From Chryseobacterium oranimense (lineage in GTDB: Bacteria; Bacteroidota; Bacteroidia; Flavobacteriales; Weeksellaceae), in contig NZ_FQWT01000004.1 in the NCBI RefSeq assembly GCF_900129755.1, positions 248,001 to 312,000 of the forward strand: DNA of 64,000 nucleotides. The letters are read 5' to 3'. The notes beneath the pieces are model-generated. The model was not told where the DNA came from, did not search any database, and saw only the letters and a program-made list of their open reading frames with translations. Shown piece after piece: positions 60,717 through 64,000 of this stretch; position 1 is the stretch's first letter; each line of letters opens with the position of its first letter. The position numbers were made by a program, and so were the translations under genes.

Positions 60717-62225
60717 ATGCAAATAGAAACGAGACCCCTGACGGTTCAGGATTATGATGAACTGGTCATTACAATGAAGCGTGCTTACCCCCAGATGTCA
60801 GAATCGATATGGTCTAAAAAAAGCATCGAAAAACTTACCAAAATATTTCCTAAAGGACAGATCTGCATTACGGTAGACGGAAAACTCGCTGCTGTAGCCC
60901 TTTCCATTATTGTCAATTATGATGATTTTGGGGATGATCATACTTATGTGGATATTACCGGAAATTATACATTCAATACCCATTCATCAACCGGAAATGT
61001 ACTTTATGGAATAGAGGTTTTTGTAGATCCTGAGTTTCGTGAACTGCGTTTAGGAAGAAGACTCTACGATGCCAGAAAAGAATTATGTGAGCTGCTTAAT
61101 CTCAAATCCATTATTCTGGGCGGGAGAATTCCGAACTATCATAAATACAGCAACGAATTGTCCCCAAGGGAATACATCCGCAGGGTAAGAGACAAGGAAA
61201 TCTATGATCCCGTACTGTCTTTCCAGCTTTCCAATAATTTTTTACCGATAAAGATTCTCAAAAAATACCTTCCTGAGGATGAATCATCACTGGAAAATGC
61301 CGTTTTGCTCCAGTGGAACAATATTTATTACAGCAAAAAGCCCAACACTATGCAGGACAGTATCATCCGTCTCGGACTGGTACAGTGGCAGATGAGGCAT
61401 TTTAAAAATATCGATGCTTTTTATGAGCAGGTAGAGTTTTTTGTGAATGTAATGGGAGATTATAAATCCGACTTTGTTCTTTTTCCAGAGCTTTTCAATA
61501 CACCGCTGTTGGCTCCGTTCAATAAACTTTCGGAAAGAGACAGCATGATAGAGCTGGCTAAACTCAGTGAAGAGATCAAGAACAGGATTTCCGAACTCGC
61601 CATCAGCTACAATGTCAATATTATTTCTGGAAGTATGCCCGTTTTTGAAACTGAGACCAATGACCTTTATAATGTAAGCTATTTACTCCATCGTGATGGC
61701 CGTATCGATGAATACCGTAAAATTCATATCACGCCGAACGAAAGAAAATATTACGGAATGAAAGGTGGAAACGAAATCCGTGTCTTTGATACCGACTGCG
61801 GGAAAATAGGCCTTGTCATATGTTACGACGTCGAATTTCCCGAGCTTCCTAGAATTCTGGCAGATCAGGGAATGAAAATTCTCTTTGTTCCTTACCTTAC
61901 CGATACTCAGAATGCCTATATCAGGGTACGTCACTGCGCCGCAGCAAGAGCGATTGAAAATGAATGTTATGTTGCTATTGCAGGCTGTGTAGGGAACCTT
62001 CCGGGTGTGAATAATATGGATATCCAGTTCGGGCAGGCCGCTGTGTTCACTCCTTCGGATTTTGCCTTCCCATCCAATGCTGTGAAAGGAGAAGCGACTC
62101 CTAATACGGAAATGACCCTTATTGTAGACGTTGACCTTAATCTTTTGAAAGACCTTCACCACCACGGCTCCGTCCAGGTAATGAATGACCGCAGAAAAGA
62201 TCTCTATGAAACCTACCTTAAATAA
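60717..62225 (+). CDS. GNAT acetyltransferase/carbon-nitrogen hydrolase fusion
   Basis: The 502-residue protein joins a GNAT domain (about residues 1-170, acetyl-CoA loop at LRLGRRLYDARKE, 110-122) to a nitrilase-like domain (about 215-500). The nitrilase triad is E258 (VLFPELFNTP), K335 (YRKIHITP) and C369 (LVICYDVEFP). Nitrilase-branch enzymes hydrolyse amides or N-carbamoyl groups, and the fusion suggests acetylation and deacylation of related amine substrates. It is cytoplasmic. The gene is monocistronic, with a terminator after it, and guaA lies upstream beyond a broken gene. The substrates are unknown. Confidence 0.92.
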   Translation: MQIETRPLTVQDYDELVITMKRAYPQMSESIWSKKSIEKLTKIFPKGQICITVDGKLAAVALSIIVNYDDFGDDHTYVDITGNYTFNTHSSTGNVLYGIEVFVDPEFRELRLGRRLYDARKELCELLNLKSIILGGRIPNYHKYSNELSPREYIRRVRDKEIYDPVLSFQLSNNFLPIKILKKYLPEDESSLENAVLLQWNNIYYSKKPNTMQDSIIRLGLVQWQMRHFKNIDAFYEQVEFFVNVMGDYKSDFVLFPELFNTPLLAPFNKLSERDSMIELAKLSEEIKNRISELAISYNVNIISGSMPVFETETNDLYNVSYLLHRDGRIDEYRKIHITPNERKYYGMKGGNEIRVFDTDCGKIGLVICYDVEFPELPRILADQGMKILFVPYLTDTQNAYIRVRHCAAARAIENECYVAIAGCVGNLPGVNNMDIQFGQAAVFTPSDFAFPSNAVKGEATPNTEMTLIVDVDLNLLKDLHHHGSVQVMNDRRKDLYETYLK

Positions 62226-62234
62226 CCTTTAAAG

Positions 62235-62264
62235 AAATATCCTGTCCGTTTGGGCAGGATATTT
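62235..62264 (+). terminator. Intrinsic terminator of the GNAT-nitrilase gene
   Basis: AAATATCCTGTCC-GTTT-GGGCAGGATATTT, a 13-base-pair stem with one G-U pair and a 4-base loop, followed by TAAAAT. It shares a core with the guaA terminator. Confidence 0.88.
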
Positions 62265-62275
62265 TAAAATAAAAA

Positions 62276-62297
62276 AGAGCAGATCGATGCCTGCTCT
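62276..62297 (-). terminator. Intrinsic terminator of the bacteriocin-like gene
   Basis: AGAGCAG and CTGCTCT (7 base pairs, 8-base loop), followed on the reverse strand by TTTTTATTTT. Confidence 0.8.
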
Positions 62298-62320
62298 ATG
62301 TTGAAATTGAATTCAGATTT

Positions 62321-62485
62321 TTACAAATACTGAGGGCAAACTACGGCCGGGCATATCAGTCTTGGACATCTAGGTCTTCCGTCGGTAGGGCAGCATTCGT
62401 TTGAACAGTTGCCGATAATAATACCGCTTCCGTTAATTCCTTTTAATTGCTCTCTTGAAAGTTTGTTGTTACGTAAATTTTTCAT
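62321..62485 (-). CDS. Bacteriocin-like Cys-rich peptide precursor
   Basis: A 54-residue peptide from ATG 62485. The N-terminal half MKNLRNNKLSREQLKGING resembles the conserved leader of the small Chryseobacterium-type bacteriocin-like family (KLSRE-x-LK-x-I-x-GG), with GS rather than GG before the core. The core is rich in cysteine: C27, C31, C32, C40, C45 and C50, plus Pro and Arg (TDGRPRCPRLICPAVVC). It has no transporter, protease or modification enzyme nearby. Antibacterial or signalling roles are inferred from the family name only. It has its own terminator and a promoter-like TATCTTTA upstream (62530-62523, one mismatch). Confidence 0.72.
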   Translation of the reverse strand: MKNLRNNKLSREQLKGINGSGIIIGNCSNECCPTDGRPRCPRLICPAVVCPQYL

Positions 62486-62678
62486 TTTTTAATATTTATA
62501 GGTTAGTTTGGAATTTGTAGCTATAAAGATAAAAAAATCCTGTAAATAATATAATTTTTTCTTTGAATTTAAAATAAAATATCTGGCGATTAGCGAAAAA
62601 TAATTGAAGAATATATGTTTTTTTTCAACATGTTCTTAAAAATTTATTATCTTCACTAATCAATTTAAATAAAATATA

Positions 62679-62882
62679 ATGACAGGAACAGTAAAATGGT
62701 TTAACGAAACAAAAGGTTTTGGTTTTATTACACCAGACGGAGGCGGAAATGATATTTTTTGCCATCATACAGCCATTCAGGCATCAGGCCTTAGATCTTT
62801 AAAAGAAGGACAAGCTGTAGAGTTTGACCTTAAGGATGGTAAAAAAGGACCTGAAGCAGACAATGTTAAAGTAGTAGGATAA
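62679..62882 (+). CDS. Cold shock protein, CspA family
   Basis: A 67-residue single cold shock domain. RNP1 is KGFGFI at 12-17, and RNP2 is DIFCHH at 25-30, where C28 replaces the more usual Val. The rest of the OB-fold ([27 protein letters not shown]) is standard. CSD proteins bind single-stranded RNA and DNA and act as RNA chaperones, often in the cold. The 5' leader is AT-rich, and a strong terminator follows. Confidence 0.95.
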   Translation: MTGTVKWFNETKGFGFITPDGGGNDIFCHHTAIQASGLRSLKEGQAVEFDLKDGKKGPEADNVKVVG

Positions 62883-62907
62883 TAGCCTTATTAAGATATT
62901 GTTAAAG

Positions 62908-62931
62908 AAAGCTGCCCTTTAAGGCAGCTTT
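62908..62931 (+). terminator. Intrinsic terminator of the cold shock gene
   Basis: AAAGCTGCC-CTTTAA-GGCAGCTTT, a 9-base-pair stem followed by TTTT. Confidence 0.9.
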
Positions 62932-63069
62932 TTTCATAAACGCATAGATCATTACTTTTCAGTCAGGTTTTTATTACAGAAAGTGAGTTCGGTTACTGTG
63001 AACCAATTTCAAATAAAATAGCAATAGGAACAATTTTTGGAGTAATTTGCAGCAACTATTTAGAAATAT

Positions 63070-64000
63070 ATGTTTGATAAGCAGCAAAGAAAACTGAAAA
63101 GATCGGCCAGACTTATTTCCGTACTCAGTAAATACGGGTTTAAAGATATGCTGGCGAGGATGAATACAGGGAATAAACAGGAACCGGTTTCTGTTGATCC
63201 GGATGAGGTTATTTCTAAAGGAACAGTATATGAAAGGATCAGGCTTGTCCTGGAAGAGCTTGGACCTACATTTGTAAAGCTGGGACAGACGTTCAGCAAC
63301 AGGGAAGACCTTCTTCCGCCAGAGCTTATTCAGGAACTGCAGAAACTTCAGGATAAAGTAGATACCGTGGATATGGACGTTGAAGAAATCCTGGAAAATG
63401 AGTTCAACATATCCGTTAAAGATCATTTTCAGGAAATTCAGAAACAGCCTTTAGCCACTGCCTCGATCGCTCAGGTTTATAAAGCGGTTTTGCTGGATGG
63501 AAGTCCTGTGATCCTTAAACTAAAAAAATCCGATGTACAGGCGGTAATTGAAGATGATTTACTCCTTATAAAAGATCTTGAGAAAATTGTTTCCGCCTAT
63601 TCTGAAATTGGAGAAAAACTTAATCTGAAACAGGCTATTTCCACTTTCGAAAAATCTTTGCTGGAAGAAGTTTCCTTAGTCAATGAAAAAGAAAATATCC
63701 TGCATTTTGCCCGGAATTTTAAAAATAATAAAGAAACCTATGTTCCCAAAATCTATGAAGAATATTCCAACAACAATATTCTCTGCATGGAATTTATCGA
63801 CGGGATCAAAGTAACTGATAAAACTGCTCTTTTAGCCCATAATATTGACCCTGTAAAAGTGTCCGAAGTAGGATTAAGGCTGTTTGTGTCCCAGATCCTG
63901 GACTATGGATTTTTCCATGCTGATCCGCATGCCGGTAATATTCTGGTAAAAAAAGACGGGAAAATAGTTTTCATTGATTTTGGTGCCGTAGGAAAGATCC
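63070..64000 (+). CDS. UbiB/ABC1 (AarF) kinase-like protein, cut by right edge
   Basis: An ATG at 63070 after an in-frame stop opens a frame that runs to the window edge, 310 residues so far of a usual 430-560. The KxGQ motif is KLGQ at 70-73 (GPTFVKLGQTFSNREDLLPPE), the alanine-rich nucleotide loop is ATASIAQVYKA, and the kinase-like catalytic elements HADPHAGNIL and DFGAVGK are near 288-310. UbiB-family proteins are atypical kinase-like ATPases, often supporting isoprenoid lipid and quinone metabolism at the membrane. The gene follows the cold shock gene and its terminator. Confidence 0.92.
   Translation, partial: MFDKQQRKLKRSARLISVLSKYGFKDMLARMNTGNKQEPVSVDPDEVISKGTVYERIRLVLEELGPTFVKLGQTFSNREDLLPPELIQELQKLQDKVDTVDMDVEEILENEFNISVKDHFQEIQKQPLATASIAQVYKAVLLDGSPVILKLKKSDVQAVIEDDLLLIKDLEKIVSAYSEIGEKLNLKQAISTFEKSLLEEVSLVNEKENILHFARNFKNNKETYVPKIYEEYSNNNILCMEFIDGIKVTDKTALLAHNIDPVKVSEVGLRLFVSQILDYGFFHADPHAGNILVKKDGKIVFIDFGAVGKI

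Overview
The window looks like chromosome of a Chryseobacterium-type flavobacterium (Bacteroidota, Weeksellaceae). The evidence is the AT-rich DNA, the SusC/SusD/SusE/SusB starch locus, GLPGLI, GxxExxY, DUF2891 and bacteriocin-like families typical of that group, and promoters of the Bacteroidota form TTG-N17..23-TAnnTTTG. I saw no rRNA, tRNA, CRISPR array, transposase or prophage. The genus is an inference from gene content.

Layout. 1-8.6 kb: a LysR regulator cut by the left edge, a CLC-type fluoride/proton antiporter behind a fluoride riboswitch, a GLPGLI protein, a sugar-phosphate isomerase-like lipoprotein, a hotdog thioesterase, an ArsC/Spx-like protein coupled to a Cys-rich secreted protein, then gcvT and idi. 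7.7-21.5 kb: an AraC/AhpD-like divergent pair, an HAD protein, a SerA-type dehydrogenase, mscL, nnr, an Lgt with an extra N-terminal domain, yidD, rarA, a large DUF2339 membrane protein, a C1q-like secreted protein, pheA and a YbgC-type thioesterase. 21.6-28.7 kb: dnaA, a low-molecular-weight tyrosine phosphatase, an RsmI-type methylase, a GxxExxY gene bracketed by repeats, DUF4349 and DUF2891 proteins. 27.9-33.9 kb: an AraC-type regulator, a TolC/HlyD/MFS tripartite exporter and a siderophore-interacting flavoprotein. 34.2-37.0 kb: a methyltransferase and metG. 37.4-49.0 kb: a starch/maltodextrin utilisation locus (SusC, SusD, SusE, GH97, GH13, NTF2-like protein, SLC45-like sugar transporter). 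49.3-53.6 kb: a GMC oxidoreductase with an MFS partner, a pirin and an FMN reductase. 53.6-60.3 kb: purM-purN-purH-purD-guaA, preceded by a tiny independent transcription unit. 60.3-64 kb: a frameshifted membrane-protein gene, a GNAT-nitrilase fusion, an orphan bacteriocin-like peptide, a cold shock protein and a UbiB/ABC1 kinase cut by the right edge.

How genes work together. The Sus genes bind, import and hydrolyse starch fragments: outer-membrane binding and import (SusCDE), glucosidase and amylase, then an inner-membrane sugar transporter. The purine genes cover AIR synthesis, GAR formylation, the last two IMP steps, GAR synthesis and GMP synthesis. The fluoride riboswitch and antiporter form a self-contained stress-response unit.

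The most unusual material is non-coding: the riboswitch with an overlapping expression-platform hairpin, several families of short dispersed inverted repeats, a promoter/24-codon ORF/terminator unit upstream of purM, and a possible structured leader before purH. Of the coding signals, the Cys-rich bacteriocin-like peptide and the repeat-bracketed GxxExxY gene deserve most attention.
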